A stretch of DNA of 64,000 bases from Foetidibacter luteolus (GCF_009650435.1 NZ_VVIP01000058.1:62001-126000), one strand, 5' to 3'; shown: positions 1 through 8,429, counted from the first letter of the stretch. Translations and numbers: made by a program. The notes: generated from the letters alone by a model not told the origin.

Positions 1-131
1 TCGTACTTCACATCACCATTGTTACTCATAGGTCTTGAAGTGAGTGTACCCCTGCCGCTTTTTGTAGTGAACATGCACAGGTCTATGTTCTTCATTTTAC
101 TGCTTATATACTGCAATGTTTTCTCTGCCAT
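1..131 (-). CDS. Pyridoxamine-phosphate-oxidase-clan protein, N-terminal fragment
   Basis: Minus-strand gene cut by the left edge of the window. ATG is at 131 and 43 residues are visible (MAEKTLQYISSKMKNI, then CMFTTKS, then LTSRPMS). The pattern resembles general-stress-protein-26-like flavin split-barrel proteins, which bind FMN or a related flavin; the TSRPM segment belongs to the first barrel strands. Function beyond flavin binding cannot be judged from this fragment. The next gene on the same strand lies about 430 bases upstream, so it probably has its own promoter. Confidence 0.6.
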   Translation of the reverse strand, partial: MAEKTLQYISSKMKNIDLCMFTTKSGRGTLTSRPMSNNGDVKY

Positions 132-557
132 GATTTTTACTTTTCTGTAAACAAACCAAAGGCTGCGCCAATTATAATACCAGGCAAACCCGTAGAACAA
201 GACTATATTAAAGCCTCGCCTGTTTACTACCTGGCAGTAAATATTCAATAAAGATTAAACAACAGCCCATACTGCTACAGGTTATTATGCGCCGCCACTA
301 CAGCAGCGGGTATTTTAATACACTTCAATCACCGGGGCATGCGCAATTTATCCACGGCTGACGTTAAAAGAGCGGTTATTATATCTCCAACAAAAAAGCG
401 GCAGGAATGCCGCTCTTACTGTTTCTCCGTTTATTTAACCATTCCAAATCATGAAAATCCTTCTGACTTTGATAACACAAAACTACAACCGCAGGCGCCG
501 TTGTTGTTAGCCCAAACAGCCGCAGCTTTGCGCCGGAAAGACAATCATGATTATCCC
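132..557. other. Gene-free stretch with one terminator
   Basis: No convincing coding frame on either strand. It holds the promoter side of the flavin-barrel gene and, near 391-414, a terminator-like hairpin facing the SET gene. Frames across it lack conserved features. Confidence 0.6.
391..414 (-). terminator. Rho-independent terminator after the SET-domain gene
   Basis: Read on the minus strand, a 7-bp stem (AGCGGCA / TGCCGCT, 4-nt loop) is followed by six T. It lies about 145 bases past the stop of the SET gene. Confidence 0.6.
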
Positions 558-971
558 CTACCCTATCTCCGCGTTTTTCTTCATGGTATCCCAATATTCT
601 TTACCATAGCTCACAAATATTTCACTGCCGGCTTCAATATTTTTAGTGGATTTAATATAAACCTTGTTGCCATCTTTCTCGTAACAGGCATTGTTAAGCT
701 TACCCTCAGCTCTCGAAAAACCCCTGGCATCATTAGCATAACGGGCCAGTGCCTCTTTATGAGGAGCCGCATTAATAACATATTTGCTGCTTACATAAAA
801 AATGTAGCCATTGGCGCCATCGTTATGCTCTACTTCCTTCCAGGTGGTAACGGTGCCGGTATATTCCACAATCCGTGTTCCTTTGGGTATAAATTCACGG
901 GTAAACAAGCCTTTGCCCGCATTGGGTAAAGTTGATTTTTTAACAACCAGTTGCTTCTCCAGTAATGCCAT
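558..971 (-). CDS. Small SET-domain protein (putative protein-lysine methyltransferase)
   Basis: A 137-aa protein consisting almost only of a SET domain, the fold that transfers methyl groups from S-adenosylmethionine to lysines. Visible SET hallmarks are GKGLF (19-23), EYTG (36-39), a YVINAAP strand (64-70), LNNACY (92-97) where eukaryotic enzymes carry the N-H-S/C motif, and EIFVSYGKEYW (117-127) matching the C-terminal ELxxDYG-type motif with its active-site tyrosine. The frame can be extended to 1130, but that part translates a dispersed intergenic repeat, so the ATG at 971 is preferred. The gene stands alone with its own terminator. The substrate is unknown; no ribosomal protein or histone-like gene is adjacent. 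The fold call is fairly secure, the activity is inferred. Confidence 0.75.
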   Translation of the reverse strand: MALLEKQLVVKKSTLPNAGKGLFTREFIPKGTRIVEYTGTVTTWKEVEHNDGANGYIFYVSSKYVINAAPHKEALARYANDARGFSRAEGKLNNACYEKDGNKVYIKSTKNIEAGSEIFVSYGKEYWDTMKKNAEIG

Positions 972-1053
972 AACGGGGTTATTTTTGAAGATGGGATGAA
1001 TGCTCACTAACGCCGTAAATATACGTGGCGGCAGTAATGCAGCAGCAATATTT

Positions 1054-1112
1054 TTATGGAGCCCACCTGCAGGACTACTATGAGGCGTCCCTTGCGTCGC
1101 ACTCTTGTGCTT
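1054..1112 (+). repeat. Family A dispersed repeat, copy A1
   Basis: Contains TATGAGGCGTCCCTTGCG followed by TCGCACTCTTGT. The left half is nearly identical to copy A4 (8333-8412). Confidence 0.75.
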
Positions 1113-1233
1113 TATATCTTTACGGAGCATTTAAGCGAAGGGGGCGATAACAGCGAACCCTTCATATCATCGGATTACAAAGCCACTTATAAAATCCTAC
1201 CACACACCCGCAATATTTCCAGAGGCCACAGAA

Positions 1234-1260
1234 GTTTCTGCCGCTTCCGGCGGCAGAAAC
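1234..1260. repeat. Family C hairpin
   Basis: 27-nt palindrome with arms GTTTCTGCCGC / GCGGCAGAAAC around a TTCCG loop. Near-identical copies lie at 8430-8456, 53254-53280 and 53418-53444. Confidence 0.8.
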
Positions 1261-1272
1261 AAAAACTATATG

Positions 1273-1355
1273 GTGGAAAAAGCCGCGTAGCGAACAGAAC
1301 GTACAAGTGAGTGACACAACGGAAGCTAAATTATGTCCTGCTGCCGGTCCCATAA
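1273..1355 (-). repeat. Family A dispersed repeat, copy A2
   Basis: Reverse-oriented copy. It contains GTACAAGTGAGTGACACAAC and ends in a CTGCTGCCGG-CCCATAA segment shared with A10 and A11. Confidence 0.75.
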
Positions 1356-1386
1356 TTTTTAATACGCCCGTTAGGGGATGAGAGCA

Positions 1387-2163
1387 CTACTCATCATAAG
1401 GCGATGGGCTTACTGCCGTCCAACCGCCGTCTATTACCAGGCTTTGGCCGGTAATGTGCCGGGAGGGCTTTGCGACAAGGAACAACGCAGCATTGGCTAT
1501 ATCAGACGGGTAAGCTGGCCGGCCCATGGGGGTAATGTGAGACCAGGTGGCCTTGTAGTCTTTGTCCTCTGCCGTTCTTTCCGTCATGGTAGCGCCGGGG
1601 GCAATGGCGTTTACATTTATATTAAAAGAAGACAGCTCAATCACCAGGTTCTTGGCCAGCATTTCAAGTGCGGCCTTTGTCATGCCGTAAGCAGCCAGGT
1701 TTTTATGGGCCTGGTGACCGGTAACGGATGACATAAACAATATGCTGCCCCCATCCTGCTGCTGTTTCATTTGCCTGGCCGCAGCCTGCGCCAGAAAAAA
1801 GCTGCCACCCAGGTTGGTGTGCAGCACCTTGGAAAAAGCGTCAGGCTCATAATTAAAAAAATCGCCGAAAAGGGTAATGCCTGCGTTGGCAATGGCTATG
1901 TTAAGGCCGCCGTATAGTGATACGGCCGTATCCACCATTTCGCGGATAAAACCAACATCAGACGCGTCTCCTGCAAGGCCGGTACACTTGCCCTTATACT
2001 TGCTGTTAACCCCGTCTGCAGCCTGGGCGGTAAGCGCCGGGTCAATATCGTTAAGTATAACGGAACAACCCGCCGCTGCCAGTTGCATGCAAATCTCCAA
2101 ACCTATGCCTTGCCCGGCACCTGTTACAATGGCGGATTGCCCGTTGAATGTATTTGCGTACAT
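1387..2163 (-). CDS. SDR-family NAD(P)-dependent oxidoreductase
   Basis: A 258-aa classical short-chain dehydrogenase/reductase that oxidises or reduces a hydroxyl/keto group with NAD(P). Seen: dinucleotide motif TGAGQGIG (14-21), acidic D39/D41 at the end of beta-2 suggesting NAD preference, NAG (93-95), catalytic S146, Y159 and K163 (YGMTK), and a C-terminal ITGQSLVIDGGW typical of the family. It lies 49 bases downstream of an aldonate-type dehydratase on the same strand, which suggests both act in one sugar or sugar-acid pathway. The substrate cannot be read from the sequence. ATG at 2163. Confidence 0.9.
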   Translation of the reverse strand: MYANTFNGQSAIVTGAGQGIGLEICMQLAAAGCSVILNDIDPALTAQAADGVNSKYKGKCTGLAGDASDVGFIREMVDTAVSLYGGLNIAIANAGITLFGDFFNYEPDAFSKVLHTNLGGSFFLAQAAARQMKQQQDGGSILFMSSVTGHQAHKNLAAYGMTKAALEMLAKNLVIELSSFNINVNAIAPGATMTERTAEDKDYKATWSHITPMGRPAYPSDIANAALFLVAKPSRHITGQSLVIDGGWTAVSPSPYDE

Positions 2164-2187
2164 GAAATTTTTTTATGATATATGTGT

Positions 2188-2211
2188 AGAGACGCGATGC
2201 ATCGCGTCTTT
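2188..2211. repeat. Small palindrome between dehydratase and SDR genes
   Basis: Perfect inverted repeat with arms AGACGCGATG / CATCGCGTCT just after the dehydratase stop. No T run follows, so it may be an mRNA-stabilising hairpin rather than a terminator. Confidence 0.6.
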
Positions 2212-2212
2212 A

Positions 2213-3925
2213 CTAATGTGAATCCCTGGTAACCTCGCTGCCGGAGCCCCCTTTCAAAAAATCAAGATCGGCGCCTTTGCTGGCCTGCTCAACATGGTTA
2301 ATATACAAGTGCACATAGCCCCGGCCCGGTTTTTTGGCAATGCTCTTCCAGGCTTTTTTCCGGGCAGCCAGTTCCTCATCGCTCACATGCACCTGCAGCA
2401 GGCGTTGGTGTACGTCCAGTTCAATGATATCGCCGGTTTGCACCACGGCAAAATTACCACCGGCAGCAGCTTCCGGCGAGGCATGCAGTACCACCGTACC
2501 AAAGCCGGTGCCACTCATACGTCCGTCGGATATGCGTACCATATCCGTAATGCCTTTGGCCAACAGCCTGGCAGGCAAGCCCATATTGCCCACTTCGGGC
2601 ATGCCGGGGTAACCTTTGGGCCCCACATTCTTCAGCACCATTACGCTGTTTTCATCAATCTCCACGCTTTCATCATCCACACGTGCCTTATAATCTTCAA
2701 TATCTTCAAACACTACGGCTTTGCCGGTATGCTTCATCAGGTGTGCACTTGCAGCCGAAGGTTTAATGATGGCGCCATCTTCGCACAGGTTGCCTTTTAA
2801 AACTATAATGCCCGATGTTGGGTTAAAAGGCGCATCAGCGGTAGCTATCACCCGCTCGTTAAAGCAGCAGGCTTCGTTATAGTTTTCCTGTATGGTTTTG
2901 CCGTTTACAGTAATGCAGCTATTGTTCAGTTTACCTTCCAGGCTTTTCATTACAGCAGGCAAGCCGCCGGCGTAGTAGAGGTCTTCCATAAAAAACTCAC
3001 CGGAAGGCTGCAGGTTGGCCAGCAAGGGTATACCTGCGGAATATTTGTCAAAGTCTTCCAGGTTCAGTTCAACCCCAATCCTGCCGGCAATGGCCAGCAG
3101 GTGCACCACAAAATTGGTAGAGCCTCCAATGGCCGCGTTTACCATAATGGAGTTTTCAAAAGCCTGCCTGGTAAGCACGTCGCTCATACAGCGGTTTTCT
3201 TCCACCATCTTCACAATCTCGCAGCCGGATAAATGTGCCATTACTTTCCTGGCACTGTCAGATGCCGGTATGGCTGCATTGCCTGGCAGCGAAAGTCCCA
3301 AAGCTTCTACCATGCACGCCATGGTGCTGGCCGTGCCCATAACGGCGCAGTGGCCGTCGCTGCGGCAAAGGCCGGCTTCTGCAAGGGTAAGCTCTTCTTC
3401 TGTCATTTTACCTTGCCGGTAGGCTTCGCTAAAACGCCATACATCGCTGGTGCCTATGCTGGCGCCACGGTGCTTGCCGGTAAGCATAGGCCCGCCAGAT
3501 ACCACGATGGTGGGCAGGTTTACGCTGCCGGCGCCCATTACCAGCGATGGGGTTGTTTTATCGCAGCCACACAACAGTACTACGCCATCCATGGGGTTGG
3601 CACGTATGCTTTCTTCCACATCCATACTGGCCAGGTTACGGTACAGCATGGCAGTAGGTTTTATCAGGGTTTCGCCCAGTGACATTACCGGAAACTCCAC
3701 GGGATAGCCGCCGGCTTCCAGCACGCCGCGTTTTACACACTCGGCCAACTCCCTGAAATGCGAGTTGCAGGGCGTTAGCTCACTCCAGGTATTGCAGATG
3801 CCGATAATGGGCTTATCTGTTAACTCGTAAGTAGGTATGCCTTGTTTTTTCATCCAGGCACGGTATATAAAACCGTCTTTGCCTTTTCTTCCAAACCATC
3901 CTTTGCTGCGTAATTTTTGTTCCAT
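2213..3925 (-). CDS. IlvD/Edd-family dehydratase (aldonate type)
   Basis: A 570-aa iron-sulfur dehydratase. The family removes water from dihydroxy acids (IlvD) or sugar acids (Edd, L-arabinonate and D-xylonate dehydratases). Candidate cluster cysteines are C53 (ELTPCNSH), C121 (CGCDKTTPS) and C193 (RSDGHC). Their spacing matches sugar-acid dehydratases such as L-arabinonate dehydratase better than the classic biosynthetic IlvD. D122 and K123 are the usual Mg ligand and carbamylated lysine. The longest frame starts at TTG 3934; ATG 3925 is chosen. The SDR downstream fits a dehydratase-plus-dehydrogenase sugar catabolic pair. No ilvB/C genes are nearby, which argues against a role in valine synthesis. 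Confidence 0.85.
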   Translation of the reverse strand: MEQKLRSKGWFGRKGKDGFIYRAWMKKQGIPTYELTDKPIIGICNTWSELTPCNSHFRELAECVKRGVLEAGGYPVEFPVMSLGETLIKPTAMLYRNLASMDVEESIRANPMDGVVLLCGCDKTTPSLVMGAGSVNLPTIVVSGGPMLTGKHRGASIGTSDVWRFSEAYRQGKMTEEELTLAEAGLCRSDGHCAVMGTASTMACMVEALGLSLPGNAAIPASDSARKVMAHLSGCEIVKMVEENRCMSDVLTRQAFENSIMVNAAIGGSTNFVVHLLAIAGRIGVELNLEDFDKYSAGIPLLANLQPSGEFFMEDLYYAGGLPAVMKSLEGKLNNSCITVNGKTIQENYNEACCFNERVIATADAPFNPTSGIIVLKGNLCEDGAIIKPSAASAHLMKHTGKAVVFEDIEDYKARVDDESVEIDENSVMVLKNVGPKGYPGMPEVGNMGLPARLLAKGITDMVRISDGRMSGTGFGTVVLHASPEAAAGGNFAVVQTGDIIELDVHQRLLQVHVSDEELAARKKAWKSIAKKPGRGYVHLYINHVEQASKGADLDFLKGGSGSEVTRDSH

Positions 3926-3963
3926 TGGTATCAATAAATTTTGAGGTTTTTTTTATGCGACGG

Positions 3964-4043
3964 GCTTTGGTATTTCATGGAGACTTCGTTGTGTCACTCA
4001 CTTGTGCGTTCTTTATTTCATGGCGGCTTTTAAGCGGGTATTA
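3964..4043 (+). repeat. Family A dispersed repeat, copy A3
   Basis: Contains GTTGTGTCACTCACTTGTGC and ends in CATGGCGGCTTTTAAGCGGG, the reverse complement of the start of copy A6. Confidence 0.75.
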
Positions 4044-4398
4044 AGAACTGCTACAGTTTCTTCTTCACCAAACAAACATGTCATATCGTGTCTCAACAGG
4101 CAGTTTAAAAGTGCAGGCAATCGTTACTTGTTTATCTATTGGTGAATGTTTCATGGCAGCATATTTACCGGGTAAATATACCGTATTTTAATTCCTGTAA
4201 AAAAAGCCCGGCCTGGTTCTTTAGCACGCTGCTATACCAACACATCATTACAAAAAAAGCCTTCACAATGTAAGGCAAAGCTCACAACAAGCCAGTGCTC
4301 ATCAAACTATCATTTCGGTAATTGTATTAAATCAAACGGGGAAAACCTGTGCTGGTTATACAACCACGTACCTTCTCTATAATTTGTTTGTTCAAATT

Positions 4399-4428
4399 TT
4401 GCCCCGCAAACTCTTTATTGTAAAATTG
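4399..4428 (+). promoter_or_regulatory. Candidate promoter of the queuosine-precursor transporter operon
   Basis: TTG (4399-4401), 19 bases, then TAAAATTG (4421-4428): one mismatch to the Bacteroidota TTG-N19-TAnnTTTG layout. It lies about 50 bases before the first gene. Confidence 0.4.
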
Positions 4429-4479
4429 TGCCCAAACTAAGTTCATTAATATTCCTCTTTAAAAGCAGCCCAGGTTTAC

Positions 4480-4767
4480 ATGCAGAACAAATGGTTTTCT
4501 CTTTACTCAAAGCTCTGTTTTATATGCAGTGTTGTATTTTTTGTTTTTGTGTTGCTTGCCAAACTGCATGTTGGTGTAGATGTAAATTATTATTCCCTGG
4601 CCGGGTTTATTATAACGCTGGCATTTCTTTCTTTTATCCTTAATTTCATTGCCGCGGCGGTGCTGCTTTTCTTCCTGGTAAAAAAGGAACCAATTGCGGC
4701 CCCGGTATGGGTAACCTATGTTAATGTATTCACTTTCTTGTTTCAAATGTTTTATTTCCTTTTCTAA
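4480..4767 (+). CDS. Small three-helix membrane protein coupled to the QPT gene
   Basis: A 95-aa hydrophobic protein of no family I recognise. Three membrane spans are visible (about 10-28, 38-66 and 76-95) with short charged links (KLHVGVD, VKKEP). Its stop TAA overlaps the ATG of the transporter gene by one base (TAATG), so the two are translationally coupled and probably act together. It could be a transporter accessory subunit. The ATG at 4480 is the only good start; the protein ends in an aromatic run (FQMFYFLF). Confidence 0.65.
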   Translation: MQNKWFSLYSKLCFICSVVFFVFVLLAKLHVGVDVNYYSLAGFIITLAFLSFILNFIAAAVLLFFLVKKEPIAAPVWVTYVNVFTFLFQMFYFLF

Positions 4768-5549
4768 TGATACACCAAATCCTCAAAGACAAGCCTACCA
4801 AACTCTTTATCAGTTTTGCAGCGTTCTTTGTTGCCAACGCCCTGATAGCGGAATCCATAGGCACAAAAATTTTTTCGCTGGAAAAACTGCTGGGCACCAG
4901 CCCGGCAAATTTTAAACTGTTTGGAGAAAGCGGGCTTGGTTTTAACCTTACCTGCGGCGTGCTGCTATGGCCGCTTGAATTTATTATGACAGACATCGTA
5001 AACGAATACTACGGCCCCCGTGCTGTCCGCAGGATTTCTTATACGGCCGTGGCGCTGATAGCTTATGCTTTTTTGATGTTTTATATTGCAATGGGAGTTC
5101 CGCCTGCCGATTTCTGGTATTCCACCGGGGTAAAAGACGGGGTTCCCGACATGTCAAAGGCCTTTAACTCGATTTTCGGGCAAGGCATGTGGATAATATT
5201 CGCAAGCATTACAGCTTTCCTTGTAAGCCAGATTATTGATGTTACCGTTTTTCACCGTATTAAAAAGTTTACAGGCGAAAAAAAAGTGTGGCTTAGGGCT
5301 ACGGGGTCAACTTTAATATCGCAACTTGTTGATAGCTTTATCGTTTTGTTCATCGCCTTTAAAATTGGCAAAGGATGGAGCTGGCAGCTTGTATTCGCGA
5401 TTTGCTTAATCAACTACGCATACAAATTCACCATGGCCATCGTTCTCACACCCGTTATCTATTTCGCGGAAAAAAGAATTGAAAATTATGTAGGCCATGA
5501 AACTGCCCGTAAAATGAAGCTGGCTGCCATGGGCAAAGAAGAAGAGTAA
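4767..5549 (+). CDS. Queuosine-precursor transporter (QPT/YhhQ, VUT family)
   Basis: A 260-aa integral membrane protein of the DUF165/VUT family, which imports queuosine precursors such as preQ0 or preQ1 for the wobble-base modification of tRNA. Family signs are FFVANALIAESIGTK near residues 20-34, PLEFIMTDIVNEYYG (about 69-83) and the later SQLVDSFIVLFIAF helix. About six membrane spans are visible. It is the second gene of a coupled pair with a 95-aa membrane protein. No queuosine biosynthesis genes are in the window. Confidence 0.85.
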   Translation: MIHQILKDKPTKLFISFAAFFVANALIAESIGTKIFSLEKLLGTSPANFKLFGESGLGFNLTCGVLLWPLEFIMTDIVNEYYGPRAVRRISYTAVALIAYAFLMFYIAMGVPPADFWYSTGVKDGVPDMSKAFNSIFGQGMWIIFASITAFLVSQIIDVTVFHRIKKFTGEKKVWLRATGSTLISQLVDSFIVLFIAFKIGKGWSWQLVFAICLINYAYKFTMAIVLTPVIYFAEKRIENYVGHETARKMKLAAMGKEEE

Positions 5550-5691
5550 CCCATAATACAATTTGTACCAGCTATTTTTTATAGGTAAGTAAGCCCTTTT
5601 TTAAGGTTAACGCCACACTCTTAAATTTTAAAGCGCTATGCCCGCTGTTTAATTGTAGTAACTTTATTGTCATCTTAAAACCTATTACATC

Positions 5692-6147
5692 ATGGCCATT
5701 TTTAAGCTAACCGTTAATGGTAAGGAACAACAGGTTGATGTGGACGCGGATACCCCCTTACTTTGGGTACTCCGGGACAGCCTGGGGCTTACAGGCACCA
5801 AGTATGCCTGCGGTATTGCCCAATGCGGTGCATGTACCGTTCACCTGAATGATGTGGCAGTACGTAGCTGCATGCTGCCGGTATCGGCGGTTAAAGCGCC
5901 GGTAACCACCATTGAGGGCCTGTCAGAAAACGGCGACCACCCCGTACAGCTTGCCTGGGATGAAGTGGACGTTCCGCAATGCGGCTACTGCCAGGCCGGG
6001 CAAATAATGACGGCAGCCGCCCTGCTAAAGAAAAAGCCCCATCCTTCGGCAGAAGAAATAGCCAACACCATGCATGGCAATATTTGCCGTTGCGGCGCTT
6101 ATCACCGTATCCGCGAAGCAGTAACATTAGCCAGCACAAAAATGTAA
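5692..6147 (+). CDS. (2Fe-2S)-binding small subunit of a molybdenum hydroxylase (IorA-like)
   Basis: A 151-aa iron-sulfur subunit of the xanthine oxidase family. A plant-type [2Fe-2S] domain carries C40, C45, C48 and C60. An alpha-helical second-cluster domain carries C97, C100, C132 and C134. The length and two-domain form match the small subunit of isoquinoline 1-oxidoreductase and related two-subunit aldehyde or N-heterocycle dehydrogenases, which pass electrons to a cytochrome rather than to FAD. The large subunit follows 3 bases downstream. The natural substrate is unknown. Confidence 0.9.
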   Translation: MAIFKLTVNGKEQQVDVDADTPLLWVLRDSLGLTGTKYACGIAQCGACTVHLNDVAVRSCMLPVSAVKAPVTTIEGLSENGDHPVQLAWDEVDVPQCGYCQAGQIMTAAALLKKKPHPSAEEIANTMHGNICRCGAYHRIREAVTLASTKM

Positions 6148-6150
6148 TCT

Positions 6151-8289
6151 ATGCTAACCATCAATAACAGCAGCAGAAGAAAATTCATCAAGCTGTCATC
6201 CCTGTCAGCAGGCGGTTTAATGCTCAGTTTTAAATGGAGCGGTGCCGGCGCAAAAACGCCGGAAGTATTCAAACCCGGCGCAATAGAGGGCGATGTTGTT
6301 TTCAACAATTACCTCAATATTGCAACAGATGGTACCATTACCATCTTCTCGCCCAACCCGGAGCTGGGGCAGAATATAAAAACATCCTTCCCGATGGTGG
6401 TGGCCGAAGAACTGGAGGCTGACTGGAAAAAGGTGAAAGTAGTACAGGCTGCGCTGGATAATAAGTTTGACCGGCAGGTAACCGGCGGCAGCGGGGCCGT
6501 GCCCCATTCATGGATGTTACTGCGCAAAGCAGGCGCTACCGCCAAATACATGCTTATTGCCGCCGGGGCCAGGCGCTGGGGCGTACCCGCTGCTGAATGC
6601 CACGCCGCGGATGCTTTTGTTGTTCATAAAGCCAGCGGTAAAAAACTGGGCTATGGAGAATTGGCAGAAGAAGCTTCCAAGATGCCTGTTCCGGAAAACG
6701 TAACGCTGAAAGACAGGAAAGACTTTAAAATAATTGGTACCGCCGTTAGAAATGTAGAGAACAAAAATATCACTACAGGCAAGCCGCTCTTTGGCCTCGA
6801 CTTCCAGCGGGAAGGTATGCTCATCGCTACCATACAAAGGCCACCGGCTTTCGGCACCAAAATTAAGTCTGCCGATATAGCCGCGGCCAAAGCCATGCCC
6901 GGCATTGTGAATGTGGTGCAGTTTAAAAACAATGTGGCCGTGGTAGGTAAATCAACCTGGCAGGTGTTAAAAGCTAAAAAGGCTTTGAAGATTACCTACG
7001 AGAAAGACGGCAGTGTTGAAAGCACGGCAGACCATGAGCAACTTTTTACAACTTTAATGGATAGCGGTAAAGCCACTGTACGCCGTAAAGATGGAAATGT
7101 GGATGCGGCATTTAAAAACGCCGCAAAAATTATTAAAGCTGAGTACGAATGCCCGTTTATTGCGCACAACCCCATGGAGCCCATGAACTTTTTTGCGCAT
7201 GTAAAGGAAGACAGCGTAGAGCTGGCTGGCCCCAGCCAAACACCGGCTGGTGCCAGGGCCGCGGTATCCAAGTTGCTCAACATACCTGAAAATAAAATAA
7301 GCCTTGAGCTTACCCGCCTGGGTGGCGGCTTTGGCAGGCGCCTTAAATTTGATTACGTTACAGAAGCCGCCGAAGTATCCAGCCTGGTAAAGGCGCCGGT
7401 TAAGGTTATCTGGACAAGAGAAGACGATATGATGGGCGGCAGTTACCGCCCTGCGGTGCGCTACCGTTTTGAAGCAGCGCTGGATGCCTCCGGCACAATG
7501 ATTGGCTACAAGCTGCGTGGCGTAGGCATTAACGCCGGCAACAGCACCAGGGAAGACAATTTTCCTTCCGGCGCTGTAGATAACCTGCTGATTGATTCCG
7601 TTGAGTATGAATCGCCCATTACCACCGGCCCCTGGCGTGCACCTATCACCAACTTCCTGGCTTATGCCGAGCAGGCTTTTATTGATGAAGTGGCCCATGC
7701 TGCCGGTAAAGACCCCGTACAATACCGGCTTGACATGCTGCAGAAAGCAAGAACCAATCCTGCCGGCGCCATCAAGTACGACATAGCCCGTATGGAAGGG
7801 GTTATTAAACTGGCCGCCGAAAAGGCTGGATGGGGCAAAAAGCCCGGCGTACACCAGGGTTTCAGCGTGTATTTTTCGCACCGCAGCTACGTGGCGCAGG
7901 TTTGCGAAGTGGCTGTTGAAAAAGGCCTTCCTGTGGTGAAGAAAGTGTTTGCCGCATCCGACTGCGGGCAGGTAATTAACCTTACCGGTGCGCAGCAGCA
8001 GGTAATGGGCGGCATTGTAGATGGGTTTGGCCATGCCATGTACAGCAAGCTGAGTTTTAAAGATGGCGCCAGCGAACAGAACAATTTCGGCGCCTACCGC
8101 CTGGTACGCATGAAAGAGATACCAGAAATAGAAGCCTATTTTGTTGACAATGGCATTGACCCCACGGGCCTTGGCGAGCCTGCCTTGCCACCCACCGGCG
8201 GCGCGGTTGCCAACGCCATTTTTAAGGCCACCGGCAAACGGTTATACAAGCAGCCTTTTATTGAACAGGATGTATTTAAAAAAGCATAA
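6151..8289 (+). CDS. Molybdopterin-binding large subunit of a xanthine-dehydrogenase-family enzyme (IorB-like)
   Basis: A 712-aa catalytic subunit that hydroxylates aldehydes or N-heterocycles at a molybdenum centre. The N-terminus has a twin-arginine signal (SRRKFIK, 8-14) with a hydrophobic stretch, so the enzyme is probably exported folded. The molybdopterin motif LGGGFGRR lies near residues 390-397. The catalytic glutamate is in GLGEPALPP (E676). This two-domain form with duplicated aldehyde-oxidase segments is typical of isoquinoline 1-oxidoreductase beta subunits. No FAD subunit, c-type cytochrome or XdhC-like maturation gene is next to it, so the electron acceptor is not visible here. 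Confidence 0.9.
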   Translation: MLTINNSSRRKFIKLSSLSAGGLMLSFKWSGAGAKTPEVFKPGAIEGDVVFNNYLNIATDGTITIFSPNPELGQNIKTSFPMVVAEELEADWKKVKVVQAALDNKFDRQVTGGSGAVPHSWMLLRKAGATAKYMLIAAGARRWGVPAAECHAADAFVVHKASGKKLGYGELAEEASKMPVPENVTLKDRKDFKIIGTAVRNVENKNITTGKPLFGLDFQREGMLIATIQRPPAFGTKIKSADIAAAKAMPGIVNVVQFKNNVAVVGKSTWQVLKAKKALKITYEKDGSVESTADHEQLFTTLMDSGKATVRRKDGNVDAAFKNAAKIIKAEYECPFIAHNPMEPMNFFAHVKEDSVELAGPSQTPAGARAAVSKLLNIPENKISLELTRLGGGFGRRLKFDYVTEAAEVSSLVKAPVKVIWTREDDMMGGSYRPAVRYRFEAALDASGTMIGYKLRGVGINAGNSTREDNFPSGAVDNLLIDSVEYESPITTGPWRAPITNFLAYAEQAFIDEVAHAAGKDPVQYRLDMLQKARTNPAGAIKYDIARMEGVIKLAAEKAGWGKKPGVHQGFSVYFSHRSYVAQVCEVAVEKGLPVVKKVFAASDCGQVINLTGAQQQVMGGIVDGFGHAMYSKLSFKDGASEQNNFGAYRLVRMKEIPEIEAYFVDNGIDPTGLGEPALPPTGGAVANAIFKATGKRLYKQPFIEQDVFKKA

Positions 8290-8291
8290 AT

Positions 8292-8320
8292 AAAAAGCCA
8301 CCGTACCGGTGGCTTTTTAT
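8292..8320 (+). terminator. Terminator of the molybdenum hydroxylase operon
   Basis: A 12-bp stem (AAAAAGCCACCG / CGGTGGCTTTTT) with a 3-nt loop, directly after the stop codon; the T run follows on the plus strand. Confidence 0.85.
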
Positions 8321-8332
8321 TTATAATACAGT

Positions 8333-8412
8333 TTATGGTCCCTGCAGAAGGATTACTATGAGGCGTCCCTTGCGTCGCACTCTTCAACGGCTTGATACGC
8401 TATGCGGCTTTT
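8333..8412 (+). repeat. Family A dispersed repeat, copy A4
   Basis: Contains CCTGCAG, then TATGAGGCGTCCCTTGCG, then TCGCACTCTT. The left half is shared with A1. Confidence 0.75.
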
Positions 8413-8429
8413 ACCACCGGGTAGCATTT

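Larger units (their letters stand above)
972..1386. other. Gene-free, repeat-filled stretch
   Basis: Between the SET and SDR genes there are two oppositely oriented family A repeats (1054-1112, 1273-1355) and a perfect-arm hairpin (1234-1260). Short frames here are accidental readings of repeats. Confidence 0.7.
3926..4479. other. Gene-free divergent intergenic stretch
   Basis: Lies between the minus-strand dehydratase and the plus-strand membrane gene. It contains family A copy A3 and a candidate promoter (4399-4428). Otherwise nothing recognisable; no preQ1 riboswitch is seen ahead of the queuosine-precursor transporter operon. Confidence 0.6.

Noticed and set aside
4300..4480. preQ1 riboswitch ahead of the queuosine-precursor transporter
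   Set aside because: No compact preQ1 aptamer pattern seen; only a promoter-like match.
7054..8034. 326-codon minus-strand frame inside the molybdenum hydroxylase gene
   Set aside because: Antisense to a clearly conserved catalytic subunit; no start signal or family match.
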